A DNA stretch of 64,000 nt from CAKVLS01 sp045534265 (GCA_045534265.1 JAZSJH010000007.1:1-64000), one strand, 5' to 3'. Counted from the first letter of the stretch, positions 52,040 through 61,291 are shown. A program made the numbers and translations. Notes: generated by a model from the letters alone, not told the origin.

Positions 52040-54133
52040 TTATTTTTTTGAAGATTTTTTTGCAGTAGTTTTTGATTTTTCAGTCTTTTTTGTTGCGATT
52101 TTTTCGGTTTTTGCCTTTGCTTGTTTTTCGACTGTTTTTTCTGGCAAGGCTTTTACAACAGGTTTTAGAACAATAGCTGTTCTTGCAGGAATGTATAACT
52201 CAATATAATTTTTACCATTAAATTTCTTTGATGGATAAGTCATATGATATACAAGTCCATTTCCGCCGAATCTAAAATCATCACTACAAAGTGCTACTTC
52301 ATAATCAGTCTCACCAAATGTTGGAACCAATACATTTGTAAGTGATTTGTTAGGGCTAAAGTTAAAAGCAAATATAAGCCCGTGTCTATAAAAAACAATT
52401 GTTTGTTCGGGTTTTTTTAGAAGAAGTAGGTCTGGCATTCTTTGGTTAAAGATTTTGTGCTCTTTAGTTACCTTTACCATCTCTCTATCAAAATCTCCCA
52501 GCCAGCCATACTTTAGATAGCCGTTGTGATAAAGACTCCATTGTCTTCTGCAATAGTGATAACTCCAGCCATTGCCTTCTCTAGGAAAATCTATCCACTC
52601 TGGGTGACCAAATTCGTTACCCATAAAGTTAAGATAAGACTCACCGCCACCTGCTAGAGTAAATAGCCTTATCATCTTATGAAGTGCTATTGCTCTGTCA
52701 ATGATAGGGTTGTGACAAGCTCTATCCATATCGGTATACATATTTGCATCAGCAAGTCTAAATATTATTGTTTTGTCCCCAACTAATGCTTGGTCGTGGC
52801 TTTCAACATACGCAATGCTTTTTTCGCCCGGTCTTCTTAGACACATCTCCGCCCAAAGCTTTTCGATATCCCAACTTTCGTCTTTCCATTCTTTGATTAC
52901 TTTTATCCATAAATCTGGTATTCCCATAGCAAGTCTATAATCAAAACCTATTCCACCTTCTTTTATAGGTAGACACATGCCCGGCATACCAGACATATCT
53001 TCGGCTACGGTAATAGCGTCAGGTTTAACTTCTTTTATTAGGTCGTTTGCAAGTTGTAGATAGGTTACAGCTTCTACATTTGTGTTTTGAGAAAAATACA
53101 TTTTGTTGTTGTCAAAAGATTGTTCTAAGCCGTGATTATGATAAAGCATAGATGTAACCCCATCAAAACGGAAGCCGTCAATATGGTATTCGTTAATCCA
53201 AAACTTTAGGTTAGAAAGCAAAAAGTGTATTACTTCGTCTTTGCCGTAGTTAAAACATTTTGTTCCCCAAGCAGGATGCTCGCCCTGTGGTCCATCATGG
53301 AAAAATTGCCAAGTAGTACCATCAAACATATTAATACCTTCGGCAGTGTTTTTTACTGCGTGAGAGTGAACAATATCAAGCAAAACTCTAAGCCCCAAAG
53401 AGTGAGCTTTATTTACAAGATATTTCAAGTCTTCAGGTTTTCCAAACCACGAAGAAGCAGCAAAGAAGTTTGATACTTGATACCCAAAACTACCATAATA
53501 TGGGTGTTCCATTATAGCCATAAGTTGTATTGTGTTATACCCGCAATCTTTTATCCATTGAAGTGTATAATCAGCAAATTCTCTATATGTTCCCACCCTG
53601 CCGTGTTCTTGAGCCATACCAATATGCGCTTCGTAAATATATAGGAATTTTTCTCCCTTGAAATTTTGATCAGTCCATTCAAAAGTTTTTCTGTCATCAA
53701 CTATTTCGCAACACCACTCAAAAGTCTTCTTGTCTTGAACAACCCTTTTTGCATATAGCGAAATGTGCGCTGTTCTTGTCATATTAGCGTCAACAATGGT
53801 TTTGACTTTACAGCCTTCCCATAACGCATTGTCGCCATCTAGTTTTAACTCCCAAATGCCATTTTCAAGCTTGGTCATAGGATACTCAAGCCAGCGCCAG
53901 TCGTTAAAATCTCCAGTCAAATAAAGCTGATGAGCACTAGGTGCCCACTCACGATAAACCCAATAACCATCACAATGATGAAAGCCAAAATATTCGTGAC
54001 CGTTAGCAAAATCATTAAGCGTTTTTTCACCTTTTAGCAGGCGCCATTTTGTATCGTGATAAAGATGCATACGGTAATCTATATCGCCCCTAAAAGGCTT
54101 TAGTTGTGGATTGTATTCAAATAATCGATACAT
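52040..54133 (-). CDS. 1,4-alpha-glucan branching enzyme, eukaryotic-type (GH13)
   Basis: The enzyme makes alpha-1,6 branches in glycogen. It has 697 residues: an N-terminal CBM48-like domain (YWVYREWAPSAHQLYLTGDFNDW), then a GH13 barrel with YEAHIGMAQEHGRVGTY, GFRFDGVTSM (nucleophile Asp), VAEDMSGMPG (acid Glu) and YVESHDQ. The sequence style is that of the eukaryote-like branching enzymes (GH13 subfamily 8) rather than the GlgB common in Firmicutes. The last 40 residues form a Lys/Thr/Ala/Ser-rich tail. GGGGGAG precedes the ATG. No other glycogen genes lie in the window. Confidence 0.92.
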   Translation of the reverse strand: MYRLFEYNPQLKPFRGDIDYRMHLYHDTKWRLLKGEKTLNDFANGHEYFGFHHCDGYWVYREWAPSAHQLYLTGDFNDWRWLEYPMTKLENGIWELKLDGDNALWEGCKVKTIVDANMTRTAHISLYAKRVVQDKKTFEWCCEIVDDRKTFEWTDQNFKGEKFLYIYEAHIGMAQEHGRVGTYREFADYTLQWIKDCGYNTIQLMAIMEHPYYGSFGYQVSNFFAASSWFGKPEDLKYLVNKAHSLGLRVLLDIVHSHAVKNTAEGINMFDGTTWQFFHDGPQGEHPAWGTKCFNYGKDEVIHFLLSNLKFWINEYHIDGFRFDGVTSMLYHNHGLEQSFDNNKMYFSQNTNVEAVTYLQLANDLIKEVKPDAITVAEDMSGMPGMCLPIKEGGIGFDYRLAMGIPDLWIKVIKEWKDESWDIEKLWAEMCLRRPGEKSIAYVESHDQALVGDKTIIFRLADANMYTDMDRACHNPIIDRAIALHKMIRLFTLAGGGESYLNFMGNEFGHPEWIDFPREGNGWSYHYCRRQWSLYHNGYLKYGWLGDFDREMVKVTKEHKIFNQRMPDLLLLKKPEQTIVFYRHGLIFAFNFSPNKSLTNVLVPTFGETDYEVALCSDDFRFGGNGLVYHMTYPSKKFNGKNYIELYIPARTAIVLKPVVKALPEKTVEKQAKAKTEKIATKKTEKSKTTAKKSSKK

Positions 54134-54276
54134 AAACTCCCCCTAAAAAATTACTTTAATTTGTCGCAAAATAACAAGAAAAAATTTTATTAATTTTGCA
54201 ACTTGCTTACATAATATATGATAACTTTTATAGCCTTAAATGTCAAAAAAAATGGTTTAGTTTACCTAAGATAATA

Positions 54277-54306
54277 TAAAAAAAGACTCGCAAATAACTT
54301 GCGAGT
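54277..54306 (-). terminator. Terminator of tRNA-Arg
   Basis: ACTCGCAA (54286-54293) pairs with TTGCGAGT (54299-54306), followed on the minus strand by a T run. It starts 4 bp past the tRNA 3' end. Confidence 0.88.
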
Positions 54307-54310
54307 TTTT

Positions 54311-54387
54311 TGGTGTACCACGAGGGGTTCGAACCCCCGACCTTTGGTTCCGTAGACCAACGCTCTATCCAGCTGAGCTAGTGGTAC
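54311..54387 (-). tRNA. tRNA-Arg (anticodon ACG)
   Basis: 77 nt with encoded CCA. The acceptor GTACCAC pairs with GTGGTAC. The D arm is AGCTCAGCTGGATAGAGC. The anticodon stem TTGGT/ACCAA encloses the loop CTACGGA, anticodon ACG. The T arm is GGGGTTCGAACCCC-like. A34 would be edited to inosine by TadA to read CGN codons. Confidence 0.96.
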
Positions 54388-54552
54388 ATATTAAGAGGGA
54401 ATATTTGTACTAAAAAGTTGCTATTTGCTTGCAAATTTTTAGTACTCAAACATTATATACTAATGTGGATTTTTTGTCAATGTTTAAGTCAAATTTATAT
54501 AAAAATTATAAATTTGCGTTTTGATAATAATATGTAGTTATTATCAAAAAAT

Positions 54553-54584
54553 AAAAAAAGCGAACGGTTATATTCGCTTTTTAG
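54553..54584 (-). terminator. Terminator of the 54585 gene
   Basis: AAAAAGCGAA (54555-54564) pairs with TTCGCTTTTT (54573-54582), directly past the minus-strand stop. Confidence 0.85.
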
Positions 54585-55061
54585 TTATTTTCCAAAAACC
54601 ATTTCGTCATAAACCTTAGCTCTTATTTGAGATGCTTTTTGATATTTCTGTAATTTTTCTGCATAGTCGCTATCAGGAAAAGTTTCTGCCATAAAATTAT
54701 GCAAACTTGTTTGTAAACTCTCAGGTGATAGAGTTTGCATTGTAGTGCCTTCGCCATAAACAATCATCTTTCCGTCAAATGGTGTAACAACAACAATAGC
54801 ATTTACTGAAGAATAAATTTTGTCTGGATTTGAAATTGTTGTAGACAAGTGAACATTAGGATAAATATTCCCGTCTGTTCCATATGCTTGTTTACGAGAA
54901 GAGTGATTGTCTTCAAACTCAATATTTATTCTTTCGCTATCACTAAATTGTTTTAGTCCTTTTGCAGACTCTTCTATTCCGTCTTTTAGACCATCAAACA
55001 ATTGCTGATTTGTTATATTATCTAGGTTAAAATTTTCATCATTTCTTTTATATTCAATCAT
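54585..55061 (-). CDS. Unknown soluble protein (158 residues)
   Basis: I do not recognise this protein. It is hydrophilic and acidic at its start, with a possible beta-rich centre (SSVNAIVVVTPFDGKMIVYGEG) and a helical C-terminus. No signal peptide or membrane segment. The SD AAGGAGC precedes the ATG. It is divergent from the small membrane-protein pair at 55206. Confidence 0.68.
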   Translation of the reverse strand: MIEYKRNDENFNLDNITNQQLFDGLKDGIEESAKGLKQFSDSERINIEFEDNHSSRKQAYGTDGNIYPNVHLSTTISNPDKIYSSVNAIVVVTPFDGKMIVYGEGTTMQTLSPESLQTSLHNFMAETFPDSDYAEKLQKYQKASQIRAKVYDEMVFGK

Positions 55062-55205
55062 TTTTTAGCTCCTTGAGTATAAATATATTATACCATAACA
55101 AATAGTGTTTTTCAATATTAAACTCAACTTACAAAAAAACCTTTTATTATCAATCATTGACAATAAAAAATCTTTTAGTTATAATTAAATTAGGAGAAAA
55201 CAAAT

Positions 55206-55367
55206 ATGGGCATACTTTCAGCTATAGGAAAATTCTTTTGTGGAATATTCAAATTTATTTGGAAAGTTCTTTGGTTTATTATCAAGGGCTTTTTGTCACC
55301 ATTGGGGCTTTTAATAAGGCTACTAATTATTGGAGCTATAGTGGTTGGCATTATCTTAATATTTTAG
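55206..55367 (+). CDS. 53-residue membrane microprotein
   Basis: ATG 55206 with the SD AGGAGAAAAC encodes 53 residues: an amphipathic, Phe/Trp/Lys-rich half (IGKFFCGIFKFIWKVLWF) and a hydrophobic helix (LLIRLLIIGAIVVGIILIF) that reaches the stop. The stop codon is overlapped by the AGGAG SD of the next gene (55377), a clear sign of coupling. It could be a partner of that membrane protein. Confidence 0.7.
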   Translation: MGILSAIGKFFCGIFKFIWKVLWFIIKGFLSPLGLLIRLLIIGAIVVGIILIF

Positions 55368-55376
55368 GAGAAAAAG

Positions 55377-56261
55377 ATGGAAGAAACAAAGAAATCAAAT
55401 AACCTTGGATTTCTGTTTGCGATACTAAAAGTCCTTGGGGCTATTATTGGTATTGTGGCAGTTGTCTTGATAGGTATATATGTATATGTTAGAGTAGTTC
55501 TTGGAATAGATATTTTTGGTATCATAAGAATTGTAAAAAACATAAGTAACTTTGACGAAAGTACAATGATTACAGCTCCTGTTACAGAGACAGACAGAGA
55601 GCAAGCCTTTGCTCAATTTGATTTGGCTGGGCTTAGTGGTTTTTATACAGTAGAAGACGGAGAGTATACAATAAAAGATGATATATCTTCGCTTCCTACA
55701 GCAAGTCAAGACATTGCGCTTTCTGATGTTCAAACTTGTGCTTTGGTTCAAAGTATAATAAACTCTTCACTAAAGCTTGACCAAGATTTGACTCTAGACC
55801 TTTCTATTAAACAAATCAAATTTAGCAATTATGTTTCTATGGCAAACGGCGGAAAAATTGATGTAAATATGGTTTTCCATACATCTTTGAAAGAGTTAAA
55901 AACTATGGTTAATACATTCCCAATCAATTTGTTTATAAAGTATATTCCAGATGATGCATATGTTAGTGCTAATTTTAGTGTAGAACAAACAGATACTCTT
56001 TCTTATTCAATTACGCCAAAAGATATTTGTGTTAACAATCTAACACCTGACCAAACAGCTATTGTACTTTCGGTTATTGGTTCTGCTTTGGACGGGGTGA
56101 CTTCACAAAGTTTGTGCAGAGATATTGGTAACTTAGCATTTCAGGCTTTGATTGGCAATGACGAAGGTACAGGTCTTGCAAGAGAACTAGATATTGTAGG
56201 AATTAACTCTTTTGCTTTTGAACAAGATGGAGATAACATAAAGTTTGTCCTAAAAATATAA
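55377..56261 (+). CDS. Membrane-anchored extracytoplasmic protein, function unknown
   Basis: 294 residues. A membrane helix at about 12-35 (FAILKVLGAIIGIVAVVLIG) anchors a long, probably extracytoplasmic domain rich in Ser/Thr/Asp. No known motif or lipobox. It is preceded by the 53-residue membrane microprotein, whose stop codon overlaps its SD, and followed by a strong terminator. A surface or envelope role is likely but unspecified. Confidence 0.72.
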   Translation: MEETKKSNNLGFLFAILKVLGAIIGIVAVVLIGIYVYVRVVLGIDIFGIIRIVKNISNFDESTMITAPVTETDREQAFAQFDLAGLSGFYTVEDGEYTIKDDISSLPTASQDIALSDVQTCALVQSIINSSLKLDQDLTLDLSIKQIKFSNYVSMANGGKIDVNMVFHTSLKELKTMVNTFPINLFIKYIPDDAYVSANFSVEQTDTLSYSITPKDICVNNLTPDQTAIVLSVIGSALDGVTSQSLCRDIGNLAFQALIGNDEGTGLARELDIVGINSFAFEQDGDNIKFVLKI

Positions 56262-56291
56262 AAAAGACACACCCAAAGGTGTGTTTTTTTG
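56262..56291 (+). terminator. Terminator of the 55206-55377 pair
   Basis: ACACACC (56267-56273) pairs with GGTGTGT (56278-56284), followed by T7. Confidence 0.88.
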
Positions 56292-56384
56292 ATTATTTAG
56301 TTTGTGTTTTACAAATAAAAATGTATAATATATTTATAAATAAAAAAATGCTTTTATGCAAAAATGTTTTTTAGAGGTAAGAGT

Positions 56385-58865
56385 ATGATTCAAATAAAAA
56401 ACTTAAATAAAATCCACTACAACCGTGGAGAAAATCAAGTAAAAGCCCTTACAAATATCAACATTGATTTTGACGAAAAAGGTATCACATTTATCGCTGG
56501 TGCGAGTGGTAATGGTAAGAGTACACTTTTGTCACTTATCGGTGGTATTGACAAATATGACGATGGCGAAATCTTGGTTGATGGCGTAGACCTAAAAACT
56601 CTTAAGCCAAAACAACTAGACGCTTATCGTAATAGCTATGTGGACTTTATCATACAAGAAAACACTCTAATCCCAAGTTTGACCGTAGCCGAAAACGTTC
56701 GTTTGGAAAAATCTATTCACGGGCAATACGCTAGTGATGAAGAAGTAAATGAAGCTTTGGACATAGTAGGTCTTAGTGGGTTTGGCGATAGAATTCCTGC
56801 CGAAATAAGTGGTGGTGAAAAGAAAAGAGTAGCTATAGCCAGAACACTTCTTATGAATGTAAAAGTTATCTTGGTTGACGAACCTACAGCCAGCCTTGAT
56901 AAGAAAAACACAGAAATTATTTGGGACGTTTTGAAAAAGTATGCTGAAAATCACCTTATTATTGCAGTAACTCATAAAGAAGATGTTATGCAAAAATATG
57001 CCGATAGAATTATCACGCTAGACAAAGGTGAGATAATTGATGACAAACGTCTTACACGTAAGAAAAAGGAAGAGCAAAAAGAAGAAAAATTAAATTTAGA
57101 TAAGAATATCCAAAAAAGTAAACTTGGTTCAAAGCAAACAGTAAAACTTGCGTATTCTTATGTAACATCAAAGAAAATTAGTTTCACCTTTGTTACACTT
57201 TTGTCTTGTCTTGCACTTTTGTTCTTTAGTGTATTCTTTATATTGGACGGGTATAACTATAACAAAGTCCTTGCAAATGCCGTCAAAGAAGATGACACCC
57301 CATATGTTGCATTTATCCACGGAACGGCAGACAGTTCAAGCCCTATTAATGATGCATTATCTGACGAAATAGTAAACTGCTTAAGAGAAAATGGACTTCC
57401 TATTCTTAATAGTTTTAAGAATATGTCAAAAGTAAACTTTGCAGTAGAATTTGGTCAAGGTTTTTATAGCAGTGCTTGCCAAGATTTTACAATCAAAGGT
57501 ATTATCGAAGTTGCCGGTGACGTTGGCGAATACAACTCAATCGGTCAAAAAGTTTTGAGCGGAGCTTATCCTACAGCTCATAACGAAGTTGTAATTAGTG
57601 ACTACTTTGCTCAACTTCTAAAGAAATATGGTGCATATTATAAAGATGGTGGAATCGTAGTTCTTGATTATTTTGAAGGTACTGCGGACGACCCATATGC
57701 AGGACTTATTGGAAAAGAAATTTACACAAATTATGGATATATCAAAGTTTGTGGCGTATACGAAACAGACTATAGAAAATTTGTTAATGACAACTTAGAA
57801 TTTAGAGGCTATAACGCAGAAGAATTTAACTTCAAGCTAAACTATATCTATAGCACACTTCATACTACAAGTTCTTATATTACAAGCTATGCAGTAGCTC
57901 ACCCACAAGTAGATGGTCTTGTAGCTACTATTGAAAAAGATGATACAAACCTAATCAACACAACAAAGCTAAAAGCAACTATTGTTGATACATCATCACA
58001 CATAATTTATTTGCCAGCAGGCAGAACACTTACAGATTTGTCTTCTACAGATATTGTTATCTCAACTAGACTATACAACGAAATCACAGCTGGTCTTCCA
58101 GGATATACAGCTCTTGGAACAATGAGCGGAACTTCAGTAGATTTTGCTCTAGACCCATATGGTATGGCAGATCTAAAACTAAAAATTACTCTTAACAATT
58201 GCGAACCTGTAGAATACACAATAGCTGGTGTATTTGAAGCAGATGCAAGCGATACAGACGTTGAAGTATTGTTTACACAAACAAGATATGTAAAAGATAT
58301 TTTGGCTCAAACAACATTCTCAACAAATACCAAAGTATTGTATACAAGCGTTGGTAATGACGTAATAGAAACTGTAATGAATATCCTAAATAGCAAAGGT
58401 TTCTCATTTGTTTCTATCAACTCAGAAGAAGTTTCTGCATACGGCGACAGAATTTCTGTTATGAAATCAGCATTCCTTATTGCAAGTATTTTCATGGCTA
58501 TTTACTCACTAGTTCTTATGTACTACTTTATTAGTCAAATGATTGCCGATAAGAAAAATGATATTGGTGTTTTGAAAACTCTTGGTTGCGGTAAAAGCGA
58601 CATTGCAGGAATATTTGTTCTATGCAGCGCAAGCATTGCTCTTATTGTATTCTTGATTACAGTAATGTTTACATTTGTTGTTGCAGCTATCAGCAATATA
58701 ATTGTTGTTAGTCAAATTCCAGTAACAATTTCTGTATTTGGAACATCAGGACTTATGTATCTATGGATAGCACTTATTTGTATTTCCGTTGTGACATTTG
58801 GTACTTTCCTTCCAATACGCAAATACTCAAAAATGCCTCCAAAAGAACTAATGAAAATATTCTAA
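56385..58865 (+). CDS. MacB/FtsX-type ABC transporter, ATPase and permease fused
   Basis: 826 residues from ATG 56385, chosen because AGAGG lies 8 bases before it; an in-frame ATG at 56364 lacks an SD. The ATPase comes first, with Walker A GASGNGKS, ISGGEKKRVAIART and VDEPTASLD, ending about 225. One membrane helix follows at about 265-288, then a large extracytoplasmic domain (about 290-690). The last three helices are at about 693-718, 738-768 and 785-806. This is the type VII (MacB/FtsX/LolCDE-like) mechanotransmission layout in one chain. Substrates are often peptides or envelope signals. It stands alone with its own terminator. Confidence 0.88.
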   Translation: MIQIKNLNKIHYNRGENQVKALTNINIDFDEKGITFIAGASGNGKSTLLSLIGGIDKYDDGEILVDGVDLKTLKPKQLDAYRNSYVDFIIQENTLIPSLTVAENVRLEKSIHGQYASDEEVNEALDIVGLSGFGDRIPAEISGGEKKRVAIARTLLMNVKVILVDEPTASLDKKNTEIIWDVLKKYAENHLIIAVTHKEDVMQKYADRIITLDKGEIIDDKRLTRKKKEEQKEEKLNLDKNIQKSKLGSKQTVKLAYSYVTSKKISFTFVTLLSCLALLFFSVFFILDGYNYNKVLANAVKEDDTPYVAFIHGTADSSSPINDALSDEIVNCLRENGLPILNSFKNMSKVNFAVEFGQGFYSSACQDFTIKGIIEVAGDVGEYNSIGQKVLSGAYPTAHNEVVISDYFAQLLKKYGAYYKDGGIVVLDYFEGTADDPYAGLIGKEIYTNYGYIKVCGVYETDYRKFVNDNLEFRGYNAEEFNFKLNYIYSTLHTTSSYITSYAVAHPQVDGLVATIEKDDTNLINTTKLKATIVDTSSHIIYLPAGRTLTDLSSTDIVISTRLYNEITAGLPGYTALGTMSGTSVDFALDPYGMADLKLKITLNNCEPVEYTIAGVFEADASDTDVEVLFTQTRYVKDILAQTTFSTNTKVLYTSVGNDVIETVMNILNSKGFSFVSINSEEVSAYGDRISVMKSAFLIASIFMAIYSLVLMYYFISQMIADKKNDIGVLKTLGCGKSDIAGIFVLCSASIALIVFLITVMFTFVVAAISNIIVVSQIPVTISVFGTSGLMYLWIALICISVVTFGTFLPIRKYSKMPPKELMKIF

Positions 58866-58870
58866 TACAA

Positions 58871-58903
58871 ACAAAAACCCTAGTTATTACTAGGGTTTTT
58901 TAT
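58871..58903 (+). terminator. Terminator of the MacB/FtsX-type gene
   Basis: AAAAACCCTAGT (58873-58884) pairs with ACTAGGGTTTTT (58889-58900). Confidence 0.9.
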
Positions 58904-59032
58904 TTGCAAAATACATTTTGATTTTTGCAAAAAGTGATGACATAAAAGACCTTTTTTACAAAAATAAAAATCCTTTTTGTAATAATTTGTGATTTTTCAA
59001 AACTATGTTATAATACTTGCATAGGATAAATT

Positions 59033-59698
59033 ATGGCAACAAAAATAACAATACTTTTAATAATAGGACTGTTAGGATCGGCAGTTTTTATATTATTTGT
59101 AAACAACAGAAAGGTAAAATTAATAATAGCCACTCTAATATTATCTGCATACCTTGCAATGTTGACACTTGGTGTGTTTACGAGTGGTACACACTTTTCA
59201 AATTTAAGAATTGATTTTACAGGTAAATGGGCGTCAAAAGACATTATATGGTCACCAATTCCAGAGTCTAGTTGGGGTTTTTTTATTAACATAATCATGC
59301 TTATACCGGTAGGCATATATATGGGGGCATTTGTTGAAAAGCCACTTTGGAAAAGTGCTCTTGTCGGTCTTGGAACAGGATTTTTTATCGAACTTATGCA
59401 GTTTATATTGCCAATCGAAAGATACCCACAAGTGAGTGATGTTTGGCTAAATGCTGTTAGTGTAGTTATAGGGTGTTTGTATGCAATGTGTTTGGTTTGG
59501 ATTAAAAACAAATTTTTAACAAAAAAGCAACCGAAAGAAATAGAAATAGCAAATAACGAAAATATAACTGAAAATGTAGAAAAAGAAGAAACAACAGACT
59601 CAAACCCACAAACAACTGACAAACCACAAAAACAAGAAAACTTAGAACTTACAACAACAAAAAAAGAAGAGAAGAAAAAACAAAAAACTAGCAAATAA
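59033..59698 (+). CDS. VanZ-like membrane protein
   Basis: 221 residues. Four to five membrane helices carry the VanZ-family pattern NIIMLIPVGIYMG and IELMQFILPIERYPQVSDVWLNA (the last part: E-x-x-Q, then a Arg-x-x-x-x-x-D-x-x-x-N spacing). The C-terminal 55 residues are polar, Glu/Thr then Lys-rich (KKEEKKKQKTSK). VanZ proteins are linked to low-level teicoplanin resistance, but most members have unknown roles. A TGTTATAAT -10 and AGGATAA SD precede the ATG. Confidence 0.85.
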   Translation: MATKITILLIIGLLGSAVFILFVNNRKVKLIIATLILSAYLAMLTLGVFTSGTHFSNLRIDFTGKWASKDIIWSPIPESSWGFFINIIMLIPVGIYMGAFVEKPLWKSALVGLGTGFFIELMQFILPIERYPQVSDVWLNAVSVVIGCLYAMCLVWIKNKFLTKKQPKEIEIANNENITENVEKEETTDSNPQTTDKPQKQENLELTTTKKEEKKKQKTSK

Positions 59699-59714
59699 TC
59701 TGCTAGTTTTTTTA
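59682..59714 (+). terminator. Terminator of the VanZ-like gene
   Basis: AACTAGCA (59686-59693) pairs with TGCTAGTT (59701-59708), followed by T. The left arm lies in the last codons. Confidence 0.85.
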
Positions 59715-59778
59715 TTAGTATATTTACTATTAATATGTTGTTTTTAATAAAATATTATACTTTGTCCAAAATGATAAT

Positions 59779-60249
59779 TCACAGCTTTTTTGCAAGGGTA
59801 GTGAAGATAAGCCCGCCGGGCAATATCTGTTCGTTTGTAATTATTGTATAACCACAAGATTTATAAAAATCAACTGCAAAATGAGTAGAGTCAACGGTTA
59901 GTCTTTTTAGACTTTTTTCTTTTGCTACTTTTTCTATTTCTGTCATCAAACTTTTGCCTATGCCTTGTCCTTGATAATCTTTATCAACAAACAAAAGCAA
60001 AATATTACCTATAGATATATTTACGCAAGCAGTAGCAATTAATGTATTTTGGTCAAAAGCTCCAAGAAAAATATGCTTACCATCAAACTTAGATTCAAGG
60101 TTTTGTACAGAGCAAAAATCAATAAAATTATCAAGTCCACTAAGATTGCATTTTTGTAAGTAATAAGAATATTCCCCGTCCAAAAAACTATCTACACATA
60201 GAGTAGATATATCTTTTATATTATGTTTTGTAAGCTCTGCAATTCTCAT
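59779..60249 (-). CDS. GNAT-family N-acetyltransferase (leaderless)
   Basis: 156 residues from MRIAELTKHN. The acetyl-CoA loop is QGQGIGKSLM within LLFVDKDYQGQGIGKSLM (about 89-106), and VDFYKSCGYTII closes the fold. I chose ATG 60249 because family homology begins there and a TATAAT lies exactly 6 nt upstream; upstream in-frame ATGs would fall before the promoter. No SD. Substrate unknown. Confidence 0.85.
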   Translation of the reverse strand: MRIAELTKHNIKDISTLCVDSFLDGEYSYYLQKCNLSGLDNFIDFCSVQNLESKFDGKHIFLGAFDQNTLIATACVNISIGNILLLFVDKDYQGQGIGKSLMTEIEKVAKEKSLKRLTVDSTHFAVDFYKSCGYTIITNEQILPGGLIFTTLAKKL

Positions 60250-60255
60250 ACTTTT

Positions 60256-60284
60256 ATTATAACATATTTTGCGGGTAATTAAAA
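60256..60284 (-). promoter_or_regulatory. Promoter of the 60249 GNAT gene, leaderless geometry
   Basis: TATAAT (60261-60256 on the minus strand) with extended TGT lies 6 nt before the ATG. The -35 region is weak (TTTTAA at 17 nt), as expected for an extended -10 promoter. Confidence 0.6.
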
Positions 60285-60351
60285 TAGCAAAATATATAAT
60301 TATCAAAAAATTAGTTTTGATTAATGATATAAATAGCTAAAAAATAAAACA

Positions 60352-60384
60352 AAAAAAAAGACTAAAAATTCTAGCCTTTTTTAT
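60352..60384 (-). terminator. Terminator of the lactate dehydrogenase gene
   Basis: GACTA (60360-60364) pairs with TAGCC (60372-60376) with one mismatch, extended by A9/T6. Confidence 0.65.
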
Positions 60385-60388
60385 CTTT

Positions 60389-61291
60389 TTATAAACTTTC
60401 TATTACTTGTTTTATGCTCTTTACTGATTTGTTAAATTGTCTTTCTTCTTCTTTGGTCATCTCTAAGTTGCATACTTGGTCTACGCCATCTCTGCCAATA
60501 ATTGCTGGCATGCCGATATAAATATCATTAGTTTGGTCATAGCAAGAAACAGTAAAGATTGACTTTGAGTTTTCCAAAATCGCTTTTGTAATGTTACGAA
60601 GACAAACGCCTATTCCATAGCAAGTGTTACCTTTTTTGTTAATAATATCATATGCACTATTGCGTACGTCATTTAGTATATTATCTCTTACTTCTTTGTT
60701 TAGATATAGGCTTGCTTTGTTTAGACCAATAATTGCATTGCTCCAAGGTATAAACTCACTATCTCCGTGCTCTCCAACAACATATGCGTGGATGTTTTTA
60801 GGGTTTATATCCATCTCTCTGCTGATAAGGTCACGAAGTCTAGCTGTATCTAGTGTTGTACCGCTACCAATAACTCGGTTTTTGTCAAAGCCAGATAGTT
60901 TTTGAGTTATGTGAGTCATAACATCAAGCGGGTTTGTAGCTATAAGATATATGCCTTTGAACTTTGTTTTGTTTATCTCTGTTATGATGCTTTTGAAAAC
61001 GTCATAATTTTTGTGTATAAGGTCAAGTCTTGTTTCGCCAACATTTTGGTTTCTTCCGGCGCAAATACATACAATACTTGCGTTTTTACAGTCTTTATAA
61101 CTTCCAGCTTTTATTGATATTTTTTTATTAAGTGCAGATGCTGCATGCATAAGGTCCAAAGCTTCGCCTTCGACTTTTTCTTTATTAATATCAATAAGTA
61201 CAAGTTCGTCCAAATGCACATAGCTATTAAGCAAACTGTACGCATAACTCATACCAACGTTTCCACAACCAATTAATACTACTTTATCCAT
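60389..61291 (-). CDS. ldh: L-lactate dehydrogenase
   Basis: L-LDH reduces pyruvate to lactate with NADH, regenerating NAD in fermentation. The Rossmann motif GCGNVG is at 8-13, the mobile-loop region AGRNQNVGETRLDL has the substrate Arg, GSGTTLDTARLRDLI follows, and the catalytic His is in GEHGDSE near 173. The length of 300 is slightly short of the usual 315, with a short C-terminus. Malate dehydrogenase is the alternative; the loop sequence favours LDH, but substrate choice is not certain. GGAG precedes the ATG. Confidence 0.88.
   Translation of the reverse strand: MDKVVLIGCGNVGMSYAYSLLNSYVHLDELVLIDINKEKVEGEALDLMHAASALNKKISIKAGSYKDCKNASIVCICAGRNQNVGETRLDLIHKNYDVFKSIITEINKTKFKGIYLIATNPLDVMTHITQKLSGFDKNRVIGSGTTLDTARLRDLISREMDINPKNIHAYVVGEHGDSEFIPWSNAIIGLNKASLYLNKEVRDNILNDVRNSAYDIINKKGNTCYGIGVCLRNITKAILENSKSIFTVSCYDQTNDIYIGMPAIIGRDGVDQVCNLEMTKEEERQFNKSVKSIKQVIESL

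Noticed and set aside
55157..55402. An 81-residue frame overlapping the small membrane gene
   Set aside because: It is in another frame from the SD-led 53-residue membrane protein and the next gene, and has no SD of its own.
60389..61291. Malate dehydrogenase instead of L-lactate dehydrogenase
   Set aside because: The substrate-loop sequence and GEHGDSE region favour L-LDH, although a malate enzyme cannot be fully excluded from sequence alone.
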